Numbered from the stretch's first letter, positions 52,132-61,395 are shown. The stretch: 64,000 nucleotides of DNA from Marinoscillum pacificum (GCF_024714495.1 NZ_JAMZMJ010000011.1:62001-126000); one strand, 5' to 3'. Program-made: numbers and translations. Notes: generated from the letters alone by a model not told the origin.

Positions 52132-52662
52132 ATGAAAATTGCCTTCAAAGAAGACTTCAGTTACCAACTTCATACACAATTCGAAGAATCCTTATACCAT
52201 CCCATCAAAGTATATGTAGACTGGAAACGCCAAAACCAATGGGACGACTATGATGAATACACTCATTCATTGGATTTCATCAATCAAACCATCGACAGTG
52301 AAATATGGTATCACATTCACACCGTAGAAAAGCAGCAGGAAATCAAAGGAGTATTAACGATCATTGATGGTCATTCCGCAGATGCAGACTTACTAAAAGA
52401 TTTTGTCCCTGCAGAAACCATTTGCTTGAAGTATTTCCACATTGTGGACAAAGGAGCAGGTATTGGACGGTATTGGTTAGAGTCAGTCATCATGCCTTAT
52501 TACCGGGAAAGAGGATTCAAAAACATCCTGGTCAGTAGCAGCCATCCATTATCATTCAAATTCTATTGTAAATTCGGATCGGAACTGAAAGCATTCACCA
52601 AACCAAGTGACAATAAGCTATTCGAAAGAGCATGCAAATCGTTTCTGATTCCAATTGTATAA
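52132..52662 (+). CDS. GNAT-like N-acetyltransferase
   Basis: A 176-residue protein. The C-terminal half fits the GNAT fold: LKYFHIVDKGAGIGRYWLES (strand 4 then the pyrophosphate-binding loop, Q/RxxGxG/A-like GAGIG), YRERGFKNILVSSSHP (strand 5) and FKFYCKFGSEL (the usual FYxKxGF motif). The N-terminal half is diverged. The acceptor substrate is unknown. It is flanked on both sides by repeats. Confidence 0.75.
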   Translation: MKIAFKEDFSYQLHTQFEESLYHPIKVYVDWKRQNQWDDYDEYTHSLDFINQTIDSEIWYHIHTVEKQQEIKGVLTIIDGHSADADLLKDFVPAETICLKYFHIVDKGAGIGRYWLESVIMPYYRERGFKNILVSSSHPLSFKFYCKFGSELKAFTKPSDNKLFERACKSFLIPIV

Positions 52663-52792
52663 GAGCCTTTCGGCTTACCAATCACTTTTTGTTCAATAGG
52701 CAACAAGCAACTAAAATTCAATAGGCAGTAAGCAACTAATCAATATGCAAAGAAAAACTCAAAACGAACATTTAGAGCTCCTCTTCTCATCA

Positions 52793-52859
52793 CTAATCAC
52801 CAACAACTCAATTGACAACCCGCCTGCCGGCGAGGCAGGAAGGCAAAAATTCAATATGC
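52793..52859. repeat. 66-bp direct repeat, copy 2
   Basis: The partner of 51033-51099, with the exact 31-bp block at 52816-52846. Several CAATAKGCAA words flank it (52691, 52741, 52855). Confidence 0.75.
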
Positions 52860-52916
52860 AAGAAAGTACCCCTTCTAATCACGAAGCTACTGATCACCAA
52901 TTCACCGACCAACCGA

Positions 52917-53924
52917 TCACTGATTCACTAACTCCATCACTTCTCTCCAAATCTTATCATCCACAATCATTCCGTTCGCCAGATTACGCTCTCTATTCAT
53001 AAGAGCTCTTTCTCCCGGATAATAAACTTTGTCACCAGAATTCATCGGAGGCACATCGTGTGTATAGTCTATGATTTCGTTGAGCAGCTTTTCTGAGATA
53101 TTTGGATCACTGAATTTGCCAGGATCAATGCAGAGGTAAATCTGAGAAACTCCAGTTTCTTCTTCTTTTTGACTGATTTTATAAGTAGAATCACCTGCAG
53201 AAAGTAAAGTCGCCAACATGTCCAAGATCATCGAGAGCGCTGAACCTTTCCAATAGCCAATTGGCAATCCACGCTGCTTCTTTCTTAATTCCACAGGATC
53301 ATCGGACAATTCATTGTTTTCATCCCATCCGCCCGCAAAGGGAAGTTTCTCATCCTTCAGTGCATATTCCTGGATTTTACCAAAAGAAAACTGAGAGATC
53401 GCCATGTCCAGCACCACATGACCCTCAGCTCTGGGAATAGCCACGATAAACGGATTATTGCCAATTCGGCTGTCACGTCCTCCCCAGGGAGGCATATTGG
53501 GCTGCGTGTTGGTAAATAGAATTGCAATGCATCCGGCATCTGCAGCTTGCCAGCCATACGCACCTCCTCGCATCCAGTGATTGGTATTGCGCAGGGCCAC
53601 GAGCCCCATCCCATGTGCTTTTGCTAATTCAATTGCCCTATCGGTACACTTACGAGCGTTGATCACACCAGAACCATATCGACCATCCCATCGCTCTATG
53701 CTTCCGAAAGCATCCACTGGCTCCGCTTCTTCATTGATTTTGATAATCCCTTTTCTCACCAGATTGATAAATGCGGGTACACGATTAACCCCATGCGAAT
53801 TGACACCCATCAAGGTGTTTTCGGTATGCGTGTCCGCAAGGATTTTGGCTCTGGTTTCGCTAAATCCATACTTTAGGAATAGTTCATAAAGCACGGACTG
53901 CATTTCAGCACTTGATATCGTCAT
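52917..53924 (-). CDS. yiaK: 3-dehydro-L-gulonate 2-dehydrogenase-like (Ldh family) oxidoreductase
   Basis: A 335-residue NAD(P)H-dependent enzyme of the malate/L-lactate dehydrogenase (type 2) fold. It matches E. coli YiaK closely in memory: SHGVNRVPAFI near the N-terminus with the catalytic His, DRAIELAKAHGMGLVALRNT, NHWMRGGAYGWQAAD, MPPWGG and RIGNNPFIVAIP, then GYWKGSALSMILDMLATLLS. YiaK reduces 2,3-diketo-L-gulonate. No other gulonate or ascorbate genes are visible, so it may act on a uronate-derived keto acid. It is a single gene. Confidence 0.85.
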   Translation of the reverse strand: MTISSAEMQSVLYELFLKYGFSETRAKILADTHTENTLMGVNSHGVNRVPAFINLVRKGIIKINEEAEPVDAFGSIERWDGRYGSGVINARKCTDRAIELAKAHGMGLVALRNTNHWMRGGAYGWQAADAGCIAILFTNTQPNMPPWGGRDSRIGNNPFIVAIPRAEGHVVLDMAISQFSFGKIQEYALKDEKLPFAGGWDENNELSDDPVELRKKQRGLPIGYWKGSALSMILDMLATLLSAGDSTYKISQKEEETGVSQIYLCIDPGKFSDPNISEKLLNEIIDYTHDVPPMNSGDKVYYPGERALMNRERNLANGMIVDDKIWREVMELVNQ

Positions 53925-54241
53925 TAGCTAGGAATTGATGATTAATCTTATTCCAAGATAACCATAGACCGATTAGCCACAGGTTTCCTTCCAACAAAAA
54001 AGCCCAACAACCTGTTGACTTTAATAAAAAAGATGCCATCATCACCCTGTCAGTATTAGGATTGTTAACTTTAGTTTTGAGCTTAAGAAAAGTTATGTAG
54101 GTACATGATAAGTCTTGTCTACACATATGACAAAAGTTAACTTCACCATTCAGCGAACCTTCTACTTTTGCTCCGAATTCAAACGGGGAACCTCTCCATT
54201 GAATTCATTCAAAAACCAACAAAATGTAAATTCATCAAGTC
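53925..54241. promoter_or_regulatory. 317-bp divergent intergenic region upstream of pta
   Basis: A -7-like TACTTTTG (54163-54170) matches TAnnTTTG exactly and would start transcription ~65 nt before pta, but no TTTG lies at the right distance upstream. Inverted copies of GTTAACTTT (54064-54072) and AAAGTTAAC (54133-54141) flank the region and may be a regulator site. No coding potential is seen. Confidence 0.4.
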
Positions 54242-56347
54242 ATGAATAAGTCGATATACATCAACCCGACTGAAGCGTACTGCGGCAAGTCATTGATTAC
54301 TTTAGGCCTCATTGAGCATTTACTGCGTTCCACTCAAAAAGTAGGCATTTTTCGTCCAATCATTAAGAGTCGTCCGGGAGAGGAAAGAGATAGAGATATC
54401 AATCTTTTCCTTACGCACTTCAACATCAATGTGGACTATAAGGAAACGTACGGTTACACCACCGACGAACTCCAAAACCTGGAAACCAAGGGCAAGCACG
54501 ATGAAATCCTGGATGGTATCATCGCCAAATACAAAGCGCTGGAAGAGAAGTTTGACTTTGTGGTAATAGAAGGATCTGACTTTGAAGGCAAAAACTCTAT
54601 CTATGAGTTTAACCTCAATCTGGAAATTGCCAAAAACCTGGGCAGCCCGGTAATCATGGTTGGCAAAGCCGATAAGAACTTACCAATTGAAGAGCAGTCC
54701 TACAACATCGTCCAATCTGTAGACAACTTCATCAACAGTGGCTGTCAGGTGGTAAAGGTGATTGTGAATCTTGTTCCTGAGGAAATTCATTCTGATCTGG
54801 AAAAAGAACTGAAAGCCAATCTCCCAAAAGATCTGCTGAATGTAGACTTCTTGCCAGATGATCACGTACTTAGCAGCCCGAGTATCGCGGAAATTGTGGA
54901 TGCATTAGACGCTCGAGTATTGTATGGCAAAGATCAGCTGAATCGCCTGGCATATTACTACACCATCGCAGCTATGCAACCTCACAATTACTTGCAGCGA
55001 ATGAAGGAAAATTCACTGGTAATCACTCCGGGGGACCGTGGGGACATTGTGATGACTACTTTACAGGCACACCAATCCAGCAACTATCCTTCTCTTGCTG
55101 GGATTGTTCTATCAGCTGGTTATGAGTTAGAAGATGCCTATCATAAATTACTAGAAGGTCTTCAGGATATTGTTCCGATCATGTCTGTAGCATCTAACAC
55201 ATTTGATACAGCGAATAAGATAGCCAATATCAGATCTTATCTGAAGCCGACAAGTCACCGCAAGATTTCATTAGCCAAACAGCACTTTGACCATCATGTG
55301 GGCATGACCCAATTGATGGAAAAGCTGAAAGTGATGGCTCCGAGCAGTGTATTGACACCTAAAATGTTTGAATACAGCTTATTCAAAAAAGCTAAATCTG
55401 ACAAAAAACGAATTGTACTACCAGAAGGTGAAGATGAACGCATCTTGAAAGCAGCCGAAATTCTGGCTTCTCGTGGGTTAGTAGATTTGATCATCCTGGG
55501 TAATGAGGAGCAAATCCAAAAAGACATTACTCGTCTTGGACTTACGTTTGACTCTAAGAGCATTCAAATCATCAATCCATTAAAGCATCCAAAGTTCTCC
55601 GACTATGTAGTGGAGCTATACGAACAGCGTAAACACAAAGGAGTAAACACCGATATGGCCAAAGACTTGTTATCTGATGCTACCTATTTCGGCACCATGA
55701 TGGTACACATGGGTGATGCTGATGGCATGGTTTCCGGTGCGATTAACACCACCCAGCACACTATCCGCCCAGCGCTTCAACTGATCAAAACTAAGCCAGG
55801 CTACAGCACGGTTTCTTCGGTATTCTTTATGTGTCTGGAAGATCGGGTATTGGTCTATGGTGACTGTGCTGTTAATCCAAACCCAACTTCTGAACAACTG
55901 GCAGAGATTGCTCTTTCTTCTGCAGAGACTTCCACCGCCTTCGGTATTGACCCGAAAGTTGCGATGCTCTCTTACTCTTCCGGTTCATCTGGAAAAGGTG
56001 AAGAAGTAGAAAAAGTACGCGCAGCTACCGAGTTGGCGAAAGCTAAAAATCCAAATCTCAAACTGGAAGGTCCTATCCAATACGACGCAGCAGTAGACAA
56101 AGAAGTAGGTCAGAAAAAAATGCCAGGATCTGAAGTGGCTGGCCAGGCGAGTGTCTTGATCTTCCCTGATCTCAACACTGGTAACAACACTTACAAAGCC
56201 GTGCAGCGTGAAACGGGTGCGATTGCCATCGGACCAGTATTGCAGGGCTTAAACAAACCGGTGAACGACTTGAGTAGAGGCTGTACCATCACGGATATTG
56301 TGAATACCGTGGTAATCACCGCTATTCAGGCACAATACGAAAAATAA
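54242..56347 (+). CDS. pta: Phosphate acetyltransferase
   Basis: A 701-residue long-form Pta. The N-terminal BioD-like P-loop domain (~1-210) starts IYINPTEAYCGKSLITLGLI. A DRTGG domain follows (~215-335, LVITPGDRGDIVMTTLQAHQ). The catalytic PTA_PTB domain (~380-700) has KRIVLPEGEDERILKAAEIL, VSGAINTTQHTIRPALQLIK and the C-terminal INDLSRGCTITDIVNT-type motif (VNDLSRGCTI). It interconverts acetyl-CoA and acetyl phosphate. It lies 54 nt before ackA, forming the acetate overflow / substrate-level phosphorylation operon. Confidence 0.97.
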   Translation: MNKSIYINPTEAYCGKSLITLGLIEHLLRSTQKVGIFRPIIKSRPGEERDRDINLFLTHFNINVDYKETYGYTTDELQNLETKGKHDEILDGIIAKYKALEEKFDFVVIEGSDFEGKNSIYEFNLNLEIAKNLGSPVIMVGKADKNLPIEEQSYNIVQSVDNFINSGCQVVKVIVNLVPEEIHSDLEKELKANLPKDLLNVDFLPDDHVLSSPSIAEIVDALDARVLYGKDQLNRLAYYYTIAAMQPHNYLQRMKENSLVITPGDRGDIVMTTLQAHQSSNYPSLAGIVLSAGYELEDAYHKLLEGLQDIVPIMSVASNTFDTANKIANIRSYLKPTSHRKISLAKQHFDHHVGMTQLMEKLKVMAPSSVLTPKMFEYSLFKKAKSDKKRIVLPEGEDERILKAAEILASRGLVDLIILGNEEQIQKDITRLGLTFDSKSIQIINPLKHPKFSDYVVELYEQRKHKGVNTDMAKDLLSDATYFGTMMVHMGDADGMVSGAINTTQHTIRPALQLIKTKPGYSTVSSVFFMCLEDRVLVYGDCAVNPNPTSEQLAEIALSSAETSTAFGIDPKVAMLSYSSGSSGKGEEVEKVRAATELAKAKNPNLKLEGPIQYDAAVDKEVGQKKMPGSEVAGQASVLIFPDLNTGNNTYKAVQRETGAIAIGPVLQGLNKPVNDLSRGCTITDIVNTVVITAIQAQYEK

Positions 56348-56360
56348 TTACCAGCAATAC

Positions 56361-56386
56361 ACCAGATCAGAGATTATTGATCTGGT
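56361..56386 (+). other. Hairpin between pta and ackA
   Basis: A perfect 9-bp stem ACCAGATCA / TGATCTGGT with an 8-nt loop lies between the two genes, without a T-run. It may protect the upstream mRNA or tune ackA expression. Confidence 0.55.
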
Positions 56387-56401
56387 TAAATTAAAAGAAC
56401 C

Positions 56402-57598
56402 ATGAAAATCTTAGTAATCAATACGGGAAGCTCTTCCATCAAATATGTCGTCTATGAAATGGAGGGTCATCAAGTTTTAGCGAAGGGATTAGTAGATCGA
56501 ATTGGAGATCCCGCCTCCTCATTGACCAATTCATTTTACACTCCGGAAGAACATAAGCAAAAGATCGAGATTTCCATTCCTAACCATGCTGTCGGATTGG
56601 AGTTGGTTGTCAAAACTTTGATGGATCCTGAAAAAGGCATCATCAAAGACACCAACGAAATCAGTGCAGTAGGACACCGGGTAGTACATGGTGGCGAGCG
56701 TTTTAGTGCTCCAGTGGTGATCGATGAGGAAATCAAAGCGAAGATTAAACAACTCATCACTTTAGCACCACTTCACAACCCATCAAATCTGGAAGGCATC
56801 AAAGTCGCGGAGAAATTCTTCCCGAACGCCAAACAAGTGGCAGTGTTTGATACTGCATTTCACCAGACCATGCCTCCAAAATCCTACAGATACCCGATAC
56901 CTAACTGGCTTTACACTGAAGAAAAAATTCGAATTTATGGAATGCACGGAACCTCGCACTCCTACGTGAGCAAGCAGCTCATTGCACAGCTGAACAAACC
57001 AGTAGAGAATACTTCTGTAATCTCCATTCATCTGGGAAATGGCTGCAGTATGGCCGCAGTACACGGAGGTAAATGCATCGATACTTCCATGGGATTAAGC
57101 CCGCTGGCTGGCTTGATGATGGGAACGCGATCAGGAGATTTGGATCCAGCAGTTCCATTTTACCTGGGTACCACGCTCGGAATGAAATTGGAAGATATTG
57201 ACAAAATGCTCAATAAGGAAAGTGGACTGAAAGGAATTGCCGGCAGCAATGACATGCGCGACGTACTGGAGCAAAGAGAAACTGGAAATGCAAACGCTAT
57301 CCTTGCAATTGACATGTATGTGCAGCGTATTAAGAAATACATCGGTGCATACATGGCTGAGTTAGGCGCTCTTGATGCTATTGCTTTCACAGCAGGAATT
57401 GGAGAAAACAGTGTTAAGCTTCGTGAACTTGTTTGCGAAGGTCTTGGAGTTCTAGGTATTGAATTGGATAAAAGCAAAAACGCTGCATCAGGCTCAGGCA
57501 ACAGACGCATCAGCACGGATAATAGCAAGGTGGAAGTCTGGATTATCCCGACTAATGAAGAATTGGAGATTGCACTACAGTCAGAAAAGCTATTATAA
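56402..57598 (+). CDS. ackA: Acetate kinase
   Basis: A 398-residue sugar-kinase/actin-fold enzyme with all family signatures: MKILVINTGSSSIKYVVYEM at the N-terminus, HRVVHGGERF, the DTAFHQTMP loop, YGMHGTSHSYVS, SIHLGNGCSMAAVHGGKCID, and GLMMGTRSGDLDPAVPFYL. It makes acetate and ATP from acetyl phosphate and ADP. It is second in the pta-ackA operon and followed by a strong terminator. Confidence 0.97.
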   Translation: MKILVINTGSSSIKYVVYEMEGHQVLAKGLVDRIGDPASSLTNSFYTPEEHKQKIEISIPNHAVGLELVVKTLMDPEKGIIKDTNEISAVGHRVVHGGERFSAPVVIDEEIKAKIKQLITLAPLHNPSNLEGIKVAEKFFPNAKQVAVFDTAFHQTMPPKSYRYPIPNWLYTEEKIRIYGMHGTSHSYVSKQLIAQLNKPVENTSVISIHLGNGCSMAAVHGGKCIDTSMGLSPLAGLMMGTRSGDLDPAVPFYLGTTLGMKLEDIDKMLNKESGLKGIAGSNDMRDVLEQRETGNANAILAIDMYVQRIKKYIGAYMAELGALDAIAFTAGIGENSVKLRELVCEGLGVLGIELDKSKNAASGSGNRRISTDNSKVEVWIIPTNEELEIALQSEKLL

Positions 57599-57628
57599 TA
57601 TTTTGGAGTTTAAAGCAGGTTGAATTAA

Positions 57629-57658
57629 GCCGTTCTCAGTTTTGGGAGCGGCTTTTTT
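57629..57658 (+). terminator. Terminator of the pta-ackA operon
   Basis: GCCGTTCTC / GGGAGCGGC form a 9-position stem with two G-U pairs around loop AGTTTT, followed by TTTTTTA. It begins 30 nt after the ackA stop. Confidence 0.88.
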
Positions 57659-57670
57659 ATTCAAGAGTGA

Positions 57671-57688
57671 TTCGTGAGGATACGAACC
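57671..57688. repeat. REP-like palindrome, left-outer copy
   Basis: TTCGTG-AGGA-TACGAA (one G-U pair) continues with CC and a T-run. It has the same core as the palindrome right after the RAYT gene (58381-58402). Confidence 0.65.
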
Positions 57689-57726
57689 TTTTTTGGCTAG
57701 ATGGTTATCTTCCAATATTGAAGCCT

Positions 57727-57748
57727 AGGCTCGTGTCTCCACGAGCCT
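57727..57748. repeat. REP-like palindrome, left-inner copy
   Basis: AGGCTCGTG-TCTC-CACGAGCCT, a perfect 9-bp stem, followed by TTTTTTGC. In inverted orientation relative to the right copy it reads GTGGAGACAC against GTGAGGACAC. Confidence 0.75.
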
Positions 57749-57834
57749 TTTTTTGCATCATATTTCCTTCAAAAAGTTGGTATACACTAATGCACTCTCC
57801 GTGAAGTATCGTATTAATTATTAACTTCATTAAA

Positions 57835-58380
57835 ATGGACAAATTCACAACTCCTCGAAACTCATACATGGAGTTTGACAAAATCTACTTCTGGACAGCA
57901 ACAATCAATAATTGGCAAAAACTATTACTTCCTGACTCTTTTAAGGATGTCATTATTGATTCTCTAAATTATCTATCAAAGAAAAACCTAATTGATGTTT
58001 ACGGATTTGTAATCATGCCCAATCATATCCATTTACTTTGGCGCATGAATGAAATGAACGGTAAAGAAACTCCAAAAGCCTCTCTACTCAAGTTTACTGC
58101 ACATCAATTTAAATCGATGTTAACTCCAGCTGAGCTCTCAAAATTCCGAGTAAACGCAGTTAACAAAAAGTATGAATTTTGGCAAAGAGACCCTTTAGCA
58201 ATTGAGGTTTACACTCCAGAAGTTGTCTATCAAAAACTAGATTACATCCACAGAAATCCAATAGCAAAGAATTGGAACCTAGCGAGTGAACCCAGTCAAT
58301 ACAAATACTCATCAGCGTGTTATTATGAGGAAAATAATCAACAATTTGATTTTCTTAAACATATAGGCGAGCAACTCTAA
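57835..58380 (+). CDS. REP-associated tyrosine transposase (RAYT, Y1_Tnp/IS200-like HUH)
   Basis: A 181-residue protein. It has the HUH motif His64-Ile-His66 in FVIMPNHIHLLWR, and a later LDYIHRNPIAKNWNLA in which Tyr137 is the likely nucleophile; the ending SQYKYSSACYY is typical of RAYTs. RAYTs act on REP palindromes as single-strand hairpins and are usually domesticated, one copy per locus. REP-like palindromes lie at 57671 and 57727 on the left and at 58381-58402, one base after its stop codon, on the right. Confidence 0.9.
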   Translation: MDKFTTPRNSYMEFDKIYFWTATINNWQKLLLPDSFKDVIIDSLNYLSKKNLIDVYGFVIMPNHIHLLWRMNEMNGKETPKASLLKFTAHQFKSMLTPAELSKFRVNAVNKKYEFWQRDPLAIEVYTPEVVYQKLDYIHRNPIAKNWNLASEPSQYKYSSACYYEENNQQFDFLKHIGEQL

Positions 58381-58402
58381 CGGTTCGTGAGGACACGAAC
58401 CG
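58381..58402. repeat. REP-like palindrome, right copy
   Basis: CGGTTCGTG-AGGA-CACGAACCG, a perfect 9-bp stem, starts directly after the RAYT stop codon (58378-58380). Confidence 0.8.
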
Positions 58403-58587
58403 CAGCAACAGGTTCATTAGGACTCTAACTCGGCGCACAAACCTGGCCGTAGAATTAACACATTCTTTACATCAACACACAGTACATTATTCGTCATTTA
58501 ATAAAATAGCTTAAATTGCATATAACAAATAATGTTTTGAACTAATCAAAGAGCTTGATCTCTTTTAACACTTAAATCACTCCTTAT

Positions 58588-59298
58588 ATGAAACTACCAG
58601 GAATCAAATTATACTCATTCCTAACTATATTGATCATACTATCTGCTTGCTCTGGCGGAAGCAAAACCAATTCAGAATCCGATTATGAAGAAGATGAATA
58701 CACAGAGTACGATGAAGCGGAAATAGAAGAATATACCACTGACGAAGAACCATCATTTGAAATCTCAATAAATGATCAAACTGGTAATGCCAACTACGAA
58801 CTCAGAAGCTCTAATGCAATAGGCAACGAAAAACTTGCAACGACATTGAATATTTACTGGAATGATGAGTTATACGAAGAATTCCCATTTGATCTTAGTT
58901 TGGCGATGATTTCCGATTATACATCAGCGGAATTAAGCACTGGAAGCTATCCAGTAAAAGGATACTTTGATACCACCAAGTTTACGACAAAAAGTTTCGA
59001 ATTGATAGGAGATTTTCTTGATCAGAGCTTGTACAAGAGCTATTTAGAAGCAAACGCTACTGAAGAGATTGCAGAGGAATATGTTTTCCTGTCAGAAGAA
59101 AATAATTTCGTCACAATTGATTCTGCAGACAAATTAGGAAGTGAAGAAGACAGTAAGTATTACGTAGAAGGAAGTCAATCACTGAGTGGAAAACTTGAAT
59201 TGCATCTTTACCAAATTGCTACCAAAAAGGAAATAACTATTACCGCCAATTATGACATGCAGCATGATTGGACACTCTCAAAAAGTTCAGATGAATGA
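58588..59298 (+). CDS. Hypothetical acidic lipoprotein
   Basis: A 236-residue protein. The lipobox is ILSACSGG, followed by a very acidic stretch (DYEEDEYTEYDEAEIEEY), consistent with export to the outer leaflet. The rest is beta-rich (NYELRSSNAIGNEKLATTLN; SLSGKLELHLYQIATKKEIT) and not recognised. It is a single gene after the RAYT region. Confidence 0.7.
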   Translation: MKLPGIKLYSFLTILIILSACSGGSKTNSESDYEEDEYTEYDEAEIEEYTTDEEPSFEISINDQTGNANYELRSSNAIGNEKLATTLNIYWNDELYEEFPFDLSLAMISDYTSAELSTGSYPVKGYFDTTKFTTKSFELIGDFLDQSLYKSYLEANATEEIAEEYVFLSEENNFVTIDSADKLGSEEDSKYYVEGSQSLSGKLELHLYQIATKKEITITANYDMQHDWTLSKSSDE

Positions 59299-59420
59299 CA
59301 GCATCACGGTGAAACAATAAGTCGCAATTCACCTGTCAGTTAGTCGCATTTACGGCAAGAGCATTCAGCATATTTTACAGACATTTGATTTGTCAAATAA
59401 CGCAAAACAAATCAGAAAAT

Positions 59421-59849
59421 ATGACTCGAATCAATCCTTATATTCACTTTAATGGTAATGCTGAAGAAGCATTTACTTTTTACAAAGCGTCATTCGGTGG
59501 CGAGTTTGCTGCGATAAATCGCTATGGAGATTTCGCTAGCCCTGACCACCCTAAAGCCGAGGAAGACAAAAAAAGAATAATGCACATCGCCTTGCCTATC
59601 GGTGATCATAACCTCTTGATGGGAAGTGACACCTTATCCGTAATGGGTAGGGTAAACGAAAAAGACAATCGAAACAGCATTGCCATCAATGTAGACAGCA
59701 GAGATGAGGCTGATCGATTGTTTAAAGGACTCTCCGAAGGTGGTAAGATCGAAATGCCTCTAGCTGATAGCCCCTGGGGATCTTATTTCGGCATGTTCAC
59801 TGACAAGTTTGGTGTGCAATGGATGCTTGACTGCAATCCAAACGCCTAA
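59421..59849 (+). CDS. VOC-superfamily (PhnB-like) protein
   Basis: A 142-residue protein from the ATG at 59421. It matches the PhnB/glyoxalase-like group: INPYIHFNGNAEEAFTFYKA, FGGEFAAINRYGD, MHIALPIGDHNLLMGSD and the end PWGSYFGMFTDKFGVQWML. These proteins bind small ligands or metals in a paired beta-alpha-beta fold; PhnB itself lacks a proven enzyme activity. It is 10 nt upstream of the RibD-like gene, in one operon. Confidence 0.9.
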   Translation: MTRINPYIHFNGNAEEAFTFYKASFGGEFAAINRYGDFASPDHPKAEEDKKRIMHIALPIGDHNLLMGSDTLSVMGRVNEKDNRNSIAINVDSRDEADRLFKGLSEGGKIEMPLADSPWGSYFGMFTDKFGVQWMLDCNPNA

Positions 59850-59859
59850 CTTTCATAAC

Positions 59860-60408
59860 ATGAGAAAAGTAATTGCTGCGATCAATACCACTATAGATGG
59901 GTTCTGCGATCATACAGCAGGCATAGCTGATCAGGAACTCCATGATCATTATACCGGTTTGCTCAACAACTCAGGAGTAGTACTCTATGGGAGGGTTACG
60001 TTTGAATTGATGTCCTATTGGAAACCATTCCTGGATAAACCGTCAGGAGATTCATCCTTGGATGATTTTGCTAAAGCTATTGATCGAATACCTAAAGTAA
60101 TCTTTTCTCATACTCTAAGTAACCCTCATTGGGATACTGCAACCCTGGCACAAAAACCAATTCAGGAAATTGTAGAAGACCTCAAGAATCAATCTGGAAA
60201 AGACATTTTGGTCGGCAGCAGAAGCATGATCAATCAGCTGATGAAGCTAAAACTAATTGACGAATACCAATTGTGTATTCACCCGGTAGTTATAGGAAAA
60301 GGTTTACCACTTTTTGATGAAAACATTGATCGTACTGTTTTTCAATTAACCAAAACAAAAACATTTAAATCCGGAGCAATAATCCTTCATTATCAAAAAT
60401 GTGAGTAA
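59860..60408 (+). CDS. RibD C-terminal / dihydrofolate reductase-family protein
   Basis: A 182-residue protein from the ATG at 59860. It has the DHFR-like fold: MRKVIAAINTTIDGFCDHTA at the start, GVVLYGRVTFELMSYWKPFL, KVIFSHTLSNPHWDT, KDILVGSRSMINQLMKLKLI and DEYQLCIHPVVIGKGLPLFD. Such stand-alone members are common and reduce unknown substrates with NADPH; riboflavin synthesis is not implied. It is paired with the VOC gene. Confidence 0.9.
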   Translation: MRKVIAAINTTIDGFCDHTAGIADQELHDHYTGLLNNSGVVLYGRVTFELMSYWKPFLDKPSGDSSLDDFAKAIDRIPKVIFSHTLSNPHWDTATLAQKPIQEIVEDLKNQSGKDILVGSRSMINQLMKLKLIDEYQLCIHPVVIGKGLPLFDENIDRTVFQLTKTKTFKSGAIILHYQKCE

Positions 60409-60555
60409 ACATCTTGCCGTTTATTTTGATAATCACATTACTAATACGTTATATTTGATGCCAGATATGAATTACTAACCTTCAGCAAGTTAGTACCCCC
60501 AGATATGTAGTTAATAAGTGAACACTTAAATTTTTGTTAACTATATATTACACCT

Positions 60556-61380
60556 ATGCGCTACATAGCATTTTTAGTACTTATTATCTTCATTTTTCAA
60601 GGATGCAAAGAAGAAGATTCTGCACCGAGTAATGTACACGAAGGCAACTTAAAACTGACAACTCAAGAAGAAATTGATGCCATGGCCTCCTCGCCAATCA
60701 CAATCATCAATGGACATCTCACAATCGGAAATTTACTCCGCAGTAATGATGACATTACTAATTTAAAGGGATTAAGTAATATTATTCAGGTCAACAATGA
60801 TCTAGAAATCTTTTCTAATGATGCCCTTACTAGTCTGGAAGGACTTGAAAACATTGAGATAGTACCGAGCGATTTATCAATTGTCTCTAATTCGAATCTG
60901 ACGAACCTCGATGGATTGAACAATCTTAAAGTCATCGAAGGAGGTGCTTTTATTTGGGATAACGACAACCTGGAAAGTCTGGCAGCATTGGCCAATTTAG
61001 AAGAAATTGGAAGAGACCTATATCTGACTGAAAATCACAAACTCCAAGACTTAAAAGGTTTAGAAAAAATCACCATTCTAAATAGAATAGTAGATATCGG
61101 AGACAATGCATCCTTGGCCTCTTTGGAAGGATTACAAAACGTAGTTTCTATAGACACCGTAATGAATATTTTCCAAAATCCTATGATGTCCAATTTAGAT
61201 GGCTTGAGAGGCTTAAAATCTGTAGGTCATTACATAGCCATCTGGGAAAACGACCAACTGGCTGACTATTGTGGGATTCAGGAAGTATTTAACAATGGTT
61301 ACTCTGGAAAATACAGTGTACATGATAATACATACAATCCGACTCAAACTGAATTGAAAGAAGGAAACTGTAGTCAATAA
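60556..61380 (+). CDS. Receptor L-domain-like / leucine-rich lipoprotein
   Basis: A 274-residue lipoprotein (lipobox FQGC). After ~50 residues it consists of ~22-25-residue solenoid repeats with the pattern L-x-x-L-x-x-I/L-x-x-I: NLKGLSNIIQVNNDLEIFSN, SLEGLENIEIVPSDLSIVSN, NLDGLNNLKVIEGGAFIWDN, and similar, ending in a Cys-containing cap (YCGIQEVF...GNCSQ). This is the receptor L-domain type of right-handed beta-solenoid. It probably serves in surface adhesion or recognition. Confidence 0.85.
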   Translation: MRYIAFLVLIIFIFQGCKEEDSAPSNVHEGNLKLTTQEEIDAMASSPITIINGHLTIGNLLRSNDDITNLKGLSNIIQVNNDLEIFSNDALTSLEGLENIEIVPSDLSIVSNSNLTNLDGLNNLKVIEGGAFIWDNDNLESLAALANLEEIGRDLYLTENHKLQDLKGLEKITILNRIVDIGDNASLASLEGLQNVVSIDTVMNIFQNPMMSNLDGLRGLKSVGHYIAIWENDQLADYCGIQEVFNNGYSGKYSVHDNTYNPTQTELKEGNCSQ

Positions 61381-61395
61381 GATCATGTTATGACG

